Origin: JAFNAG01 sp963739235
Lineage (GTDB): Bacteria; Acidobacteriota; UBA6911
DNA length: 64,000 bases
Assembly (NCBI GenBank): GCA_963739235.1
Contig: CAVTZY010000023.1
Span: 62,001-126,000, forward strand
Direction: 5' to 3'
Positions within the stretch are counted from its first letter, which is position 1. Each line of letters opens with the position of its first letter. The translations under genes and the position numbers were made by a program. Positions 34,229 to 42,597 of this stretch are shown here, piece by piece. A model generated the notes under the pieces. It was not told the DNA's origin, did no database searches, and saw only the letters and a program-made list of their open reading frames with translations.

Positions 34229-34355
34229 TACTCCATGCGGAGGGCTTCGACGGGGTCGAGTCGCGATGCTTTGACCGCAGGCCAGGTGCCCGATAGCAGT
34301 CCGATAATGCTGAAGGTTATAAATGCGGTCAGAAACACGCGGGCATTCACCAGAA
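34229..34355 (-). pseudogene. 127-bp copy of the C-terminus of a MacB-like permease
   Basis: Nearly identical to 60605-60731: 126 of 127 bases match (one G/T difference at the GCATTC side). In the minus-strand frame it encodes VNARVFLTAFITFSIIGLLS and GTWPAVKASRLDPVEALRME followed by TAA, that is the last 41 residues of the permease at 60604-61857. Homology stops exactly at the edge of palindromic element copy 7. A displaced, non-functional gene end. Confidence 0.92.
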
Positions 34356-34404
34356 ACGTGGACACCCACTTTTTGCTTTGGATCTTATGTGGCTGTCCAC
34401 ATCT
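34354..34404. repeat. Palindromic dispersed element, copy 7
   Basis: GTGGACACCCA at 34358-34368, right arm TGGCTGTCCAC at 34390-34400 with one change. Loop CTTTTTGCTTTGGATCTTAT. Abuts the duplicated permease fragment. Confidence 0.8.
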
Positions 34405-34523
34405 TCACATCTTAGAACCTGAAATAGGCCTCGAAATCTTTGCACAGGGCCTGTTTTATTCAATTGCAGGAGTCATTGCCAACCACATCAACTACTTCAC
34501 CTGGTGCGGCCCCGATGGCGAGG

Positions 34524-36081
34524 TTATTTCGGCGTCACAGTGAATAGTTCAATGCCCTTGCCCTTGGAGCTGAGATTGCGGCTGTACTTCTTGCCTTTCG
34601 CGTTGTTCCAGTGTTCGTGCACGCCGAGGCTGCCGATTTTCTTGCCGTTGGGTTTGTAAGCTCCAAGGGTGGCGTTTGTGCCGCGGGCGGCTTCGATCAT
34701 GTAGTCATCACTGTTGACGATGGATCCCTTCGGGTAGGCCTTGGCGCCGCTGAAGCCGAGATCGAAGCCCCATTCGGCCCGGAGAAAGTCAAGGCCGACC
34801 GAGTCGATGGCGACGGGATCCTGTGAGAGGAAGAGGCTGGCCGACCATTCGTCGTGGAAGAGATTTTTCCAGCGGTCATTTTCGGTGACTCGGCCGACGT
34901 TGGTGTAGGTGCCGTAGAGACCGTCAAGCAGATACAGCATGGTTTTGCCGCCGAGATTGGGGGAGCCCATGAGATCCACCAATGCGTTATAGCTGCCGAT
35001 CGGATGGGCGTATTCGTTGGCCACATCGCCGTGGCCGCGTGAGGGATACTGAATGGTGCCAAAGTGATTCTTGGCGCACAGCGTCACACCGGCGATTTCA
35101 TGCCCCTTGAGCAACGCCATATTGATGAGATAAGTGGCATCGACCACGTCCTGGGGCAAGGAATTGCCGAGTCTGACGTCCGGTGAGGTGTACGTTATGG
35201 CATTGGCGACCCATTGCGGCGCTTCGCGGCCGTTGGCGCCGGTACGATCCATGAACCGTACTTCAGGAAATTCCTTGTGCAGCGGATCGTAGATGCGGTT
35301 CGCAATCACGCGGCTGGCATCGTAGATCACGATCTGCTTCTGCGGGACCTTGGCCACATTGACAAGTTGTCCAAGCAGGGCGCGAATCATGGGCGGCGGC
35401 GCGTCCTTGTCGTTGTCCACGTCCTCGACAGTCGACGAGTTGTTGAGGTTGATCTTGACGGCAATCAGTTCTCCGGGGGCATATCCCTTGTTGCCGCGGC
35501 CGTGGGTTTTGTTGTAATAACGGAACAATTTGTCCCACGCAGCGGCTTCGCTGCGGGCGCCGGTCAGCGCGCGCAGGGATTTGGCGAGCATGCCGTTGAG
35601 GACGTCCTGGTTGATGTTCTGATCATCCCACCATTTCCCGGTCTTACCGTCCCAGGCTGTGGCGCGGAGGTCGCGAATCCAGGTGACGCGGCCTGGGAAG
35701 ATGCCCCCGGCTTCGCCGATAGGAGAATTGGGCGGGTCAGAAGGGGCTCCAGGAAGCGGGCTGCGAGGGGACGGTCTGAGTCGCGGTCTGGGCGGTGACG
35801 CCCCGATTCTGCTCCAGGAACAGGCCCGCGCCGGCGATGACCAGGACGACTGCGGCGATGCCCCAGATGCGGCGAAGCGCGAGGGCGGTGCCGGTCAGGC
35901 CGCTGACCAGGCTGAGGACGAAGGCGGAAGCCATTGGGAAGGCGGCGCGCTGGCAAGGATAGAAAGCGCGGCTGGGTTTCTGGATGACGCGGAGGAGGAA
36001 CCAGATCAACGCTGCCAGCCCCGCGAGTTGAAAGAACCATCCCTCCCAAGTTCGTGCCTGGAGTTTATAAAACAGACGCAT
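34524..36081 (-). pseudogene. DUF362-domain protein with N-terminal membrane region, frameshifted
   Basis: Two frames on the minus strand read as one gene. The first (36081 to 35737) has a membrane part: GWFFQLAGLAALIWFLLRVI, ASAFVLSLVSGLTGTALALR, IWGIAAVVLVIAGAGLFLEQ, then PSQPASWSP. The second continues SDPPNSPIGEAGGIFPGRVT, ATAWDGKTGKWWDDQNI and the DUF362 body (GELIAVKINLNNS, KGHEIAGVTLCAKNHFGTIQ, DPVAIDSVGLDFLRAEWGFD) to 34524. Deleting one base of the C4 run at 35743-35746 joins them as SWSPSDPPNSP. Restored length about 518 residues. DUF362 proteins resemble Fe-S or metal-binding proteins of unknown activity. Either a true frameshift or a homopolymer sequencing error. Confidence 0.75.
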
Positions 36082-36507
36082 GACATCTCCTCAAAAAAGT
36101 GTCCCTGAACCCAATGCGGTGCGGAGAATTGCCGACCCGTCGGTGCTACCGCTTATGCCTGGTGTTCTCTCCCGCGTCGCACGCCGGCCGCGCGACATGT
36201 GGAAACCTCGACTGCGTCAGCATCGTCGACCCGGCCGCATGAACGCGTCTCCCGGCGGCGGAAAACGCGCCATTCAACAAGGTTGGATCATACTACAAGC
36301 TGTTTCCGACCGAGCCAATAATCCGGCCAGAAATCTGGCCTGCTGCACGAAATTGAAGTTTTCAGTGAAATATCATTATCTGCGTGGCGTGATCGATCCG
36401 GACCGGGCATACTCTATTCGACCACAAGTGGACAGTTATTGTTTAGCGCCAAGGCTGAGGTACCACCGAAGGCATTTTGTGATACCGTAACGGCACAGAG
36501 GTGAAGA
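36082..36507. other. Intergenic region, divergent promoters
   Basis: About 425 bases between the DUF362 gene (minus) and the methyltransferase gene (plus). No coding frame supported; no clear C-box or other controller site for the restriction-modification genes was recognised. Confidence 0.4.
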
Positions 36508-37482
36508 TTGCGCCGAAAGAGGGACATCATTTGCGAAGCTGTTGCGGATTACGTGCCCCCAGAGATTGGGCATCTCGATAACCCGCAAACGGCGATTCCC
36601 CGAATCGCCAAGAACGAAGCATTGGTGCGGAATATCGAGGCGTCGGTGCAGCGGATTCCTACTTTCCACGAGTTGCACCGGGGCGACGCGCGAGATGCGG
36701 AGATTCGACCCGGCAGCGTGCACCTTATTGTCACTTCTCCTCCGTACTGGACGCTCAAGGAGTACCGGCAGTCGTCGGGACAGATGGGGCACATCGCAGA
36801 GTACGAAGAATTCCTGACCGAGCTGGATAAGGTCTGGAGCCCGTGCTATGACGCACTTGTTCCGGGTGGGCGGCTGGTGTGCGTGGTCGGAGACGTGTGC
36901 CTCTCGAGGAGAAAAAACGCCGGCAGGCATACCGTAGTTCCATTGCACGCGTCAATTCAGGAGCACTGCCGGAAAATCGGATACGACAACCTGGCGCCGA
37001 TCATCTGGTACAAGATCGCGAATGCGGTCTACGAAGTCGAGAACGGTTCCGGCTTCCTCGGTAAGCCATACGAGCCGAACGCCGTCATCAAGAACGACAT
37101 CGAGTATATCCTGATGGAGCGAAAACCAGGAGGCTACCGAACGCCGAGCGTCGAGACCCGCATCCTGAGCGTGATATCGACCGAAAACTATCAGCTGTGG
37201 TTTCGACAGATATGGGATGGGCTCACGGGCGCTTCGACCAGGGACCATCCGGCGCCGTTCCCGCTGGAACTCGCGGAGCGTTTGATTCGCATGTTTTCCT
37301 TTGTCGGCGACACGGTGCTGGACCCATTCCTTGGAACGGGAACCACGACCGTCGCGGCTGCGAAATGGGGGCGGAACAGCATCGGATACGAGATTGACGA
37401 GCACTACTATTCGCTGGCAATGAAACGGATAAAGAGCGAGACCTCATCACTGTTCAGCAAGACGACTATCCGGGAGCGATGA
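36508..37482 (+). CDS. Site-specific DNA methyltransferase (N4-C/N6-A type, beta-class order)
   Basis: 324 residues, TTG start at 36508 with AGAGGTGA at 36497-36504. Catalytic motif IV TSPPYWTLKEY at residues 76-86 comes first and the SAM-binding motif I DPFLGTGTTTVAAAKWGRNS at about 272 comes last, the beta-class arrangement. TSPPY rather than DPPY suggests N4-cytosine methylation, though this is not decisive. Its TGA overlaps the start of the restriction endonuclease gene, so both are co-expressed; the methyltransferase is made first, protecting host DNA. Confidence 0.88.
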   Translation: MRRKRDIICEAVADYVPPEIGHLDNPQTAIPRIAKNEALVRNIEASVQRIPTFHELHRGDARDAEIRPGSVHLIVTSPPYWTLKEYRQSSGQMGHIAEYEEFLTELDKVWSPCYDALVPGGRLVCVVGDVCLSRRKNAGRHTVVPLHASIQEHCRKIGYDNLAPIIWYKIANAVYEVENGSGFLGKPYEPNAVIKNDIEYILMERKPGGYRTPSVETRILSVISTENYQLWFRQIWDGLTGASTRDHPAPFPLELAERLIRMFSFVGDTVLDPFLGTGTTTVAAAKWGRNSIGYEIDEHYYSLAMKRIKSETSSLFSKTTIRER

Positions 37483-38228
37483 TGGAACTTGAGCCGAGGG
37501 TGCGCCAGGCGGTCAAATACTTCTGGTCAACAAGGGAACGGCAGGCGGCGGAACAAGGTGGAGAATCCGGGAAAAAGGATGCGGGAGCGCGAGCGGCAGT
37601 GACCGGCGGCCGGCAGATGGACGGGTTCGTTCGTTTGGTGCGTGACATTCTCTACGACAATGGGCTCAAGCAGGGTGAAATCATCCATGAGAGCCGGTTG
37701 GAAATTCCGGGTTGGTTCCGCGCCGAAAAGAAATGGGATTTGCTGGTGATTTCGGAGGGGAAACTGATCGCAGGAATTGAGTTCAAGTCACAGATCGGTC
37801 CCTCCTTCGGAAACAACTTCAACAACAGGGCAGAGGAAGCGATCGGAAACGCTACCGATCTGTGGGCAGCCTATCGGGAGGGAGCCTTCAAACCCTCGCA
37901 GCGCCCTTGGTTGGGATACCTAATGCTCCTTGAAGAATGCCCAGCTTCGACGAAAGCTGTGGATGTGTCGGATCCGTTTTTCAGGGTTTTCCCGGAATTC
38001 CAAGGAGCATCCTATGCGCGCCGCTACCAGCTTCTGCTGACAAAACTGGTACGTGAGCGCCTCTACGATTCAGCTTGTTTCATCTTGTCGGACAGGCAAG
38101 GCGGGATCGAAGGAGCGTACCGGGAGCCCGATTCAGAGTTAGGCTTCGAGGGTTTTGTGAGGTCGCTCGTGGGCCTTCGCATCAATCCTGGAGAGAGAAA
38201 TCGCGGCAAATGGCGGGTTTCTGGGTGA
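37479..38228 (+). CDS. PaeR7I/XhoI-type restriction endonuclease
   Basis: 249 residues; ATG 37479 overlaps the methyltransferase stop (a second ATG follows at 37482). Full-length match to the XhoI/PaeR7I family: QMDGFVRLVRDILYDNGLKQ, GWFRAEKKWDLLVISEG, IEFKSQIGPSFGNNFNNRAE, EEAIGNATDLWAAYREGAF, RPWLGYLMLLEECPAST and RLYDSACFILSDRQGG. Likely catalytic residues are Asp 87 and Glu 101/Lys 103 (EFK). Family members cut CTCGAG; specificity here is inferred, not shown. CTCGAG occurs in this window (for example near 8162, 22306 and 33422), so an active enzyme would need the methylase. Confidence 0.93.
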   Translation: MMELEPRVRQAVKYFWSTRERQAAEQGGESGKKDAGARAAVTGGRQMDGFVRLVRDILYDNGLKQGEIIHESRLEIPGWFRAEKKWDLLVISEGKLIAGIEFKSQIGPSFGNNFNNRAEEAIGNATDLWAAYREGAFKPSQRPWLGYLMLLEECPASTKAVDVSDPFFRVFPEFQGASYARRYQLLLTKLVRERLYDSACFILSDRQGGIEGAYREPDSELGFEGFVRSLVGLRINPGERNRGKWRVSG

Positions 38229-38400
38229 CATAACGCAACCATATCGGAGGCCGGGTGCAGCGAATCCAAACCCGAAACGACCTCTCATTCTATCCTTCGA
38301 AAAATAATGGCAGACAACAGGCCGCCGGCGCGTCCGCGGCGCCAGAAAGTAAATTTTCCAGACCTGACACCGCTCTCGAAGCGCGAAAGTGGAGGGATAA

Positions 38401-38757
38401 TTGAGAAAGTATCATCATCTGGGAATTCCGACAGCGGTGCCACAACCAGGAGAGACCTATTTGCGAGCGTACAAGTGTCACTGCACTGACCACGAAGCGA
38501 ACCCCTTCGGGATTCAGTGGATGCGTTACGAACCCGACTGCTCTCTTCCGGATCTTGTGAAGACGGTTCCTCACGTGGCCTTCGAGGTCGACGATCTGGA
38601 GTCGGAGTTGGTCGGTAAGCAGGTCATCATCGAGCCCAACAGTCCCTCTGCGGGAGTTCTGGTTGCGTTTATCGTCTGCCAGGGCGCCCCGGTTGAATTT
38701 CTGCAATTCGCGAAAATGACATCTCCGGGGCAAACACGAAGTGAATCGTCAGGGTGA
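38401..38757 (+). CDS. VOC-family (glyoxalase-like) protein
   Basis: 118 residues, TTG start at 38401 preceded by GGAGGGA at 38390-38396. Starts with KYHHLGIPTAVPQPGETYL, which has the first His of the vicinal oxygen chelate fold, and contains VPHVAFEVDDLESELVGKQV and APVEFLQFAK, a typical betaalphabetabetabeta half-module with His and Glu metal ligands. Function unknown. Its 3' end abuts a decayed GlcG-like gene on the opposite strand. Confidence 0.72.
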   Translation: MRKYHHLGIPTAVPQPGETYLRAYKCHCTDHEANPFGIQWMRYEPDCSLPDLVKTVPHVAFEVDDLESELVGKQVIIEPNSPSAGVLVAFIVCQGAPVEFLQFAKMTSPGQTRSESSG

Positions 38758-38762
38758 TTTGG

Positions 38763-39085
38763 TGGTCATGGATGCGCGCCGTATGCGCTGTGGAGTGCGG
38801 CGGCATGACGCCGTCGATTGGAACGGCGCCCTCCATGTCGAGAAATCGGAGCCCCTCTCCCCTTGCGGCCATTGCATCCCGGAACACCCTGGTCGGGCGT
38901 TTGAACAACGCTGCCGAGCTCACCTTGCCGAGCGCCACCATGACGTTCCCCGTTTGGGTGCCGTCCATTTTCTCAAAGTAGACAAGGATGCCGCTGATGT
39001 CCGTGATGGCAACCGCCATGGTCCAGTTGTTTTTGTGTGTCTCGGCTCGGCGGCTGCCGACGCGGCAACCTTATTGCAATAAGGT
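38763..39085 (-). pseudogene. GlcG/HbpS-like (DUF336) remnant
   Basis: Minus-strand piece WTMAVAITDISGILVYFEKM, DGTQTGNVMVALGKVSSAAL, FKRPTRVFRDAMAARGEGL and LRFLDMEGAVPIDGVMPP, the core of GlcG/HbpS haem-degrading-type proteins. The N-terminal part (YCNKVAASAA) is in another frame, so there is a frameshift near 39030, and the C-terminal third is missing where the VOC gene begins. Dead gene. Confidence 0.65.
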
Positions 39086-39770
39086 GGAAGTGCGCCCAAA
39101 ATCCTGATCCGGCGACGCGGGTCAGGTGTAAAGTGATGCGGCAGTCCACACGCAGACATCGAAGTCGACATATTGCCTGTATCAGAAATTGGAAAAGGAA
39201 ACGGAAGCCGCGCGAGTCGCGAAGAAACCGCCGCGAAATGCAGCTAATCATATTTTCCCGCTGGAACTGAAGAGGTGATTTGGAATTCCAAGTGCATGAA
39301 CTTTACGGCGCTTTTGATTCCATGCGGGCGGCGTACTCGTACGTCTGCCGTCTGGTGCGCGCCGATGAGGGGCCTCCTCCAGGCGCGCCTCCAAAACCAC
39401 ACGCGGAATCATCAATCCAATTACTTTTTGTCGTAGCTCGATCGTCACCGGTACGAATGGGGATACCTATGTGGACACCCACGGAAGGCATCAGGAAAAG
39501 TGAGTGTCCACAAATTCTCGCTTGACAGGGATTTTGAAGCGCAAATAGGGTGGAGGCGTGGTGGATTGGTTCCCATAGAACGGACCGCGGTCGATTAGCC
39601 GGCCCCCCAAGGCGGGTCCGGATCCCGCGGTGAATTTCCCGACGCAATTCTGACGCGAGCGGGCTGGAGCTCCGAAAATAACCAGCTTCGGATTGGCGAA
39701 GCGCTGTTTCGATAAGGGCGAGCCAAACCTCAGTGGGCGAAGCCTATGCTTCATACTCCATTAAGTCTGA
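39086..39770. other. Gene-free region with element copy 8 and a weak dispersed repeat
   Basis: No supported gene. Around 39095-39235 sequence such as GAAGTCGACATATTGCCTG recurs in similar form at about 48860-49060. Contains the variant palindromic element at 39465-39515. Confidence 0.45.
39465..39515. repeat. Palindromic dispersed element, copy 8 (variant)
   Basis: GTGGACACCCA at 39471-39481 and TGAGTGTCCAC at 39501-39511, with CGGAAGGCATCAGGAAAAG between. The loop differs from copies 1-7 and matches copy 9 (GGAGGCGCCAGGAAAAG), so these two form a subfamily. Confidence 0.75.
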
Positions 39771-39785
39771 GCCGAAGCAATTGGT

Positions 39786-40384
39786 TCCGTCGCGAAGAAC
39801 GTGGTGAATGCGACGGAGAGCATCTTCTGCGTGGCGGAGACCATGGTCTTCGTAACGGAGACGATCTTTTTCGTCACGAAGAAGATCTTTTCAACGCCTG
39901 AGACGATGGTCTTCGTCACGAAGAAGATCTTTTCAACGCCTGAGACCATGGTCTTCGTCACGGAAAAGATCTTCTCAACGCCTGAGACCATGGTCTCGTC
40001 ACGGAAAAGATCTTCTCAACGCCTGAGACCATGGTCTTCGTCACGGAAAAGATCTTCTCAACGCCTGAGACAATGGTCTTCGTCACGGAAAAGATCTTCT
40101 CAACGCCTGAGACAATGGTCTTCGTCACGGAAAAGATCTTCTCAACGCCTGAGACAATGGTCTTCGTCACGGAAAAGATCTTCTCAACGCCTGAGACAAT
40201 GGTCTTCGTGACGGAAAAGATCTTCTCAACGACGGAGAAGATCTTTTCATCGCCGGAGACCGTGATTTCCGCTGCGGAGACCCTATTCTCCGGCACGGAG
40301 AGCATCTTCTCTGTGCCGGACACCACTGTCTTCGCCTCGGACACCCTCTTTTCCGTCCCGCAGAAAACCGTCGGTGAGGCGCCG
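39786..40384. repeat. 21/42-bp tandem repeat array, open on both strands
   Basis: About 28 units of 21 bp. In the centre they alternate as a 42-bp unit: ATGGTCTTCGTCACGGAAAAG then ATCTTCTCAACGCCTGAGAC(A/C), about nine near-perfect copies; units at both ends have diverged. Each unit encodes seven residues on the plus strand (ETMVFVT / EKIFSTP) and, in register, seven on the minus strand (TIVSGVE / KIFSVTK). One base is missing in the unit at about 39990 (ATGGTCTCGTCACGG). Many copies carry AGATCT. Spacers are absent, so it is not a CRISPR array. Confidence 0.95.
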
Positions 40385-40396
40385 GCGGTGTTTTAG
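39801..40396 (+). pseudogene. Heptapeptide-repeat protein gene, one-base frameshift
   Basis: Plus-strand reading of the tandem array: starts at one of two GTG codons (39801, 39804) with no good RBS; the frame is open from 39771. It reads VNATESIFCVAETMVFVTET, alternating ETMVFVT/EKIFSTP, then ESIFSVPDTTVFASDTLF and ends QKTVGEAPAVF at 40396. A one-base deletion at about 39990 throws it out of frame; the frame resumes from about 40010 on. The next gene (Fn3) has its own RBS 22 bases after the stop. The minus strand is equally open, so strand choice rests on the operon-like position only. Heptads with alternating hydrophobic residues suggest a fibrous or beta-rich fold. Family not recognised. 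Confidence 0.45.
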
Positions 40397-40429
40397 CCAC
40401 TCCATCAAACACTGAAAGGAGATACCACT

Positions 40430-41035
40430 ATGTTTCAGCACGTTCGCATTGCGGCTGGTTTCAGAAGCCAGTCTGCAGAACAACTGGCAGCTAATGCCGG
40501 GGGCGTTATCGCCGGCCTGACCGGCAACCCTGCTTTCCCATCTCCGCCTGTCGAGCTCAAGACGGTGCAAAAGGCCGTCGACGAACTCAACGCGGCCTTG
40601 TCCGCGCAAGCCCATGGAGGGATGGCCGCAACGGCGGAGAAAAGAAACAAGCAGGAAGCCCTGATCACGCTCCTGCGCATGCTCAAGCACTACGTCGAGG
40701 ACAACTGCGGCAACGACGCCGCACTTCTTCACTCCAGCGGCTTCCAGGCTGCGGTAGCCACTCGTATCCGTGCGCCTCTCGGGAATCCCGCGATCCTCAG
40801 CGTCGACAGGGGCAACAGCAGTGAGCTCGTGTTGAAGGTAACCCCCATCGCACGGGCAAAGTGCTACGAAGTGCGGTCGGCGGCCGGCGGCACCGGCAAT
40901 GCTCCGGAAGCGTGGCCAAGCGCCGGGTTGTTCACCAATTCGCGGTCGATGACTGTCGCCGGACTCGTCCCGGGAACGACCTACTCGTTCCAGGTGCGGG
41001 CCATCGGCGGGCCGGCCGGCTACAGCGACTGGTGA
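40430..41035 (+). CDS. Fibronectin type III-domain protein
   Basis: 201 residues, ATG 40430 with AAGGAGATACC at 40416-40426. N-terminal half is helical (SAEQLAANAGGVIAGLTGNP, LKTVQKAVDELNAALSAQ, ALITLLRMLKHYVEDNCGND). The C-terminal half (from about residue 115) is a single Fn3 domain: LVLKVTPIARAKCYEVRSAA, MTVAGLVPGTTYSFQVRAIG and GPAGYSDW. No signal peptide. Similar small proteins occur in various environmental bacteria; their role is unknown. Immediately downstream of the heptapeptide array. Confidence 0.8.
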   Translation: MFQHVRIAAGFRSQSAEQLAANAGGVIAGLTGNPAFPSPPVELKTVQKAVDELNAALSAQAHGGMAATAEKRNKQEALITLLRMLKHYVEDNCGNDAALLHSSGFQAAVATRIRAPLGNPAILSVDRGNSSELVLKVTPIARAKCYEVRSAAGGTGNAPEAWPSAGLFTNSRSMTVAGLVPGTTYSFQVRAIGGPAGYSDW

Positions 41036-41079
41036 GCAATCCGGGTTCCCGCATGTCCGCGTAGGTTCGCGCATGGCGG

Positions 41080-41116
41080 ACACCATCAGGGCTGGAAGAC
41101 CAGCCCTGTTGGTGTC
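41080..41116. terminator. Strong hairpin after Fn3 gene
   Basis: GACACCATCAGGGCTGG, loop AAGA, CCAGCCCTGTTGGTGTC: 17-bp stem with one mismatch. 45 bases after the Fn3 stop and upstream of a convergent gene's end. No T-run follows, so it is a terminator or RNA-stability structure. Confidence 0.6.
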
Positions 41117-41137
41117 GATGTTTCGGGATCGGGGCAA

Positions 41138-41188
41138 CCAATGTGGACACCTACTGGAGGCGCCAGGAAAAGTGGGTGTCCAGATTTG
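41138..41188. repeat. Palindromic dispersed element, copy 9 (variant)
   Basis: GTGGACACCTA at 41143-41153 and TGGGTGTCCAG at 41173-41183, loop CTGGAGGCGCCAGGAAAAG. Same subfamily and same orientation as copy 8; the two bracket the heptapeptide array and Fn3 gene. Confidence 0.7.
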
Positions 41189-41460
41189 TCGATCCGAAGA
41201 ACACGACCTGCCGACGACCGTCCGTGATCGCCAGACGTTATGTACGATATCGCTTATCAGGCATTGAGCTATTTGTGCGGACTTAAATGATTGCATTTCC
41301 GTATGGTACGGCGAATTTGCCACCATGTGCGAGAAGAGATGTAGTCCATGCTTCTTCTGCTAGTTGCCCAACCGGATGGTTGGTTTGGGATAAGGATGAG
41401 TATATGGAGGTGTGCTCACTTCGCCCGGCCGCTCGCGTTATATTCGATGCCTGCCGAACG
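41189..41460. other. Spacer before TIGR03435 gene end
   Basis: No supported gene; short open frames here lack family similarity or RBS. Confidence 0.4.
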
Positions 41461-42264
41461 TCAGTTCGGTATAGGTACCCTTAGCGCTTTCTCGACCACT
41501 AACTGCTTAATCGGCGCTTTCCGGGCCTCAAGACTCAGCCCAAGTTCATGAATCGCCGTAAAGATGGAAGGTGCAGCAGATGACGCCGCCGTCGAGTCGG
41601 TTTCGACTCCGTGGAAGAAGGCCCCGGCAAATGAATCAGGTGAAGCCTCAAGCGTGATGTCGAATGTTCCCTCGATGTTCGTCATGTCGACGACGGGTCG
41701 ATCCAAAAGTGGGGATAGCGCACCGGCAAAATCTGCCAGACTTGCCCCCTTGAGTGCCAAGCGCCCTGAGAACCCGATAGAGATGCTCTTCTTGGTATCC
41801 GGTTGCGACTTGGTCAACTTTGGTCCGGACTTGCCGACGACCAGCGTATAGACCTGGGCCTCATTGGTCGCCCAGTGCACGCTCATGCGGAATCTCTCTA
41901 GCAAGAGAGCCTGAAGCATCAAAGTGATTTGTTCTCTTGCCGCACCCTCTGGGATTTTTGCGATAACGTCGTATTTCTCGCTATCAAGCCAGGATGGCCC
42001 AATAACCTGGTTTGATCGTAGATTATAGGCCATGACCAAGAGGTGCTTGAGAGTCGCGCCGGTGTAAGTGATCAGGCTCCGATCAGCCCGGGACGAAGCG
42101 GGTGGAGTACCTGTCGACCGCGGGCCGGCAGCTGAGCCGGCATTGCGCGGAGCAGCAGGCTTGACTGTGGCGACCTCGAATACCGGTTGTTGCGGGGGTG
42201 ATTGTCCAAACGCCGTACACCAGGTGAAGGCAGTCAGTAGAATCAGGATGATGGAACGTCTCAT
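41461..42264 (-). CDS. TIGR03435-family exported protein
   Basis: 267 residues with signal peptide (MRRSIILILLTAFTWCTAFG). It matches the soil-acidobacterial TIGR03435 family from end to end: PVFEVATVKPA, YTGATLKHLLVMAYNLRSNQ, GPSWLDSEKYDVIAKIPEGA, MLQALLLERFRMSVHW, VYTLVVGKSGPKL, GTFDITLEASPD and LSLEARKAPIKQLVVEKAL. These paralogous proteins are abundant in Solibacter-like genomes; function unknown, often in clusters with TonB-like or BlaR-like proteins. The neighbour at 42598 is such a TonB-type protein. Confidence 0.93.
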   Translation of the reverse strand: MRRSIILILLTAFTWCTAFGQSPPQQPVFEVATVKPAAPRNAGSAAGPRSTGTPPASSRADRSLITYTGATLKHLLVMAYNLRSNQVIGPSWLDSEKYDVIAKIPEGAAREQITLMLQALLLERFRMSVHWATNEAQVYTLVVGKSGPKLTKSQPDTKKSISIGFSGRLALKGASLADFAGALSPLLDRPVVDMTNIEGTFDITLEASPDSFAGAFFHGVETDSTAASSAAPSIFTAIHELGLSLEARKAPIKQLVVEKALRVPIPN

Positions 42265-42597
42265 ATTCGCCTCCGACGCGCGAATCTCTTAACGCCCGTT
42301 GCCGAGATCTAGCTGAAGCAAACTAGCCGCAAACATCCTTGACTTCTTTCTATGATAATCCAAATCAATACTCATGTATACTCGGCTCCTTCCCGCACCG
42401 GCTTCTGCCACTGCCCGGCTCGCAATGGGCTTCCTGATTCGCCGCCACAAAACACCAATTTATCGCTGTTATTCCGAGGTCGCGGTTGGATAACGGCGAT
42501 CTCGTACAACGACCCGGAGCATGAATGACCGGTGAAGTTTTGATGTGCGCGAAGGCAAGGAAAGGAAATCCCCTTGTACAGGCACCCCACTTTTTAA
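42265..42597. other. Intergenic region upstream of TIGR03435 gene
   Basis: About 330 bases, probably the promoter of the TIGR03435 gene and the 3' region of the TonB-like gene. No hairpin or repeat recognised. Confidence 0.4.

Noticed and set aside
36508..38228. Avoidance of CTCGAG as evidence for active restriction
   Set aside because: CTCGAG is present many times in the window, close to what one expects by chance, so no depletion can be claimed.
39786..40384. Tandem array as a CRISPR
   Set aside because: Units are contiguous 21/42 bp repeats without unique spacers, and no cas genes are nearby.
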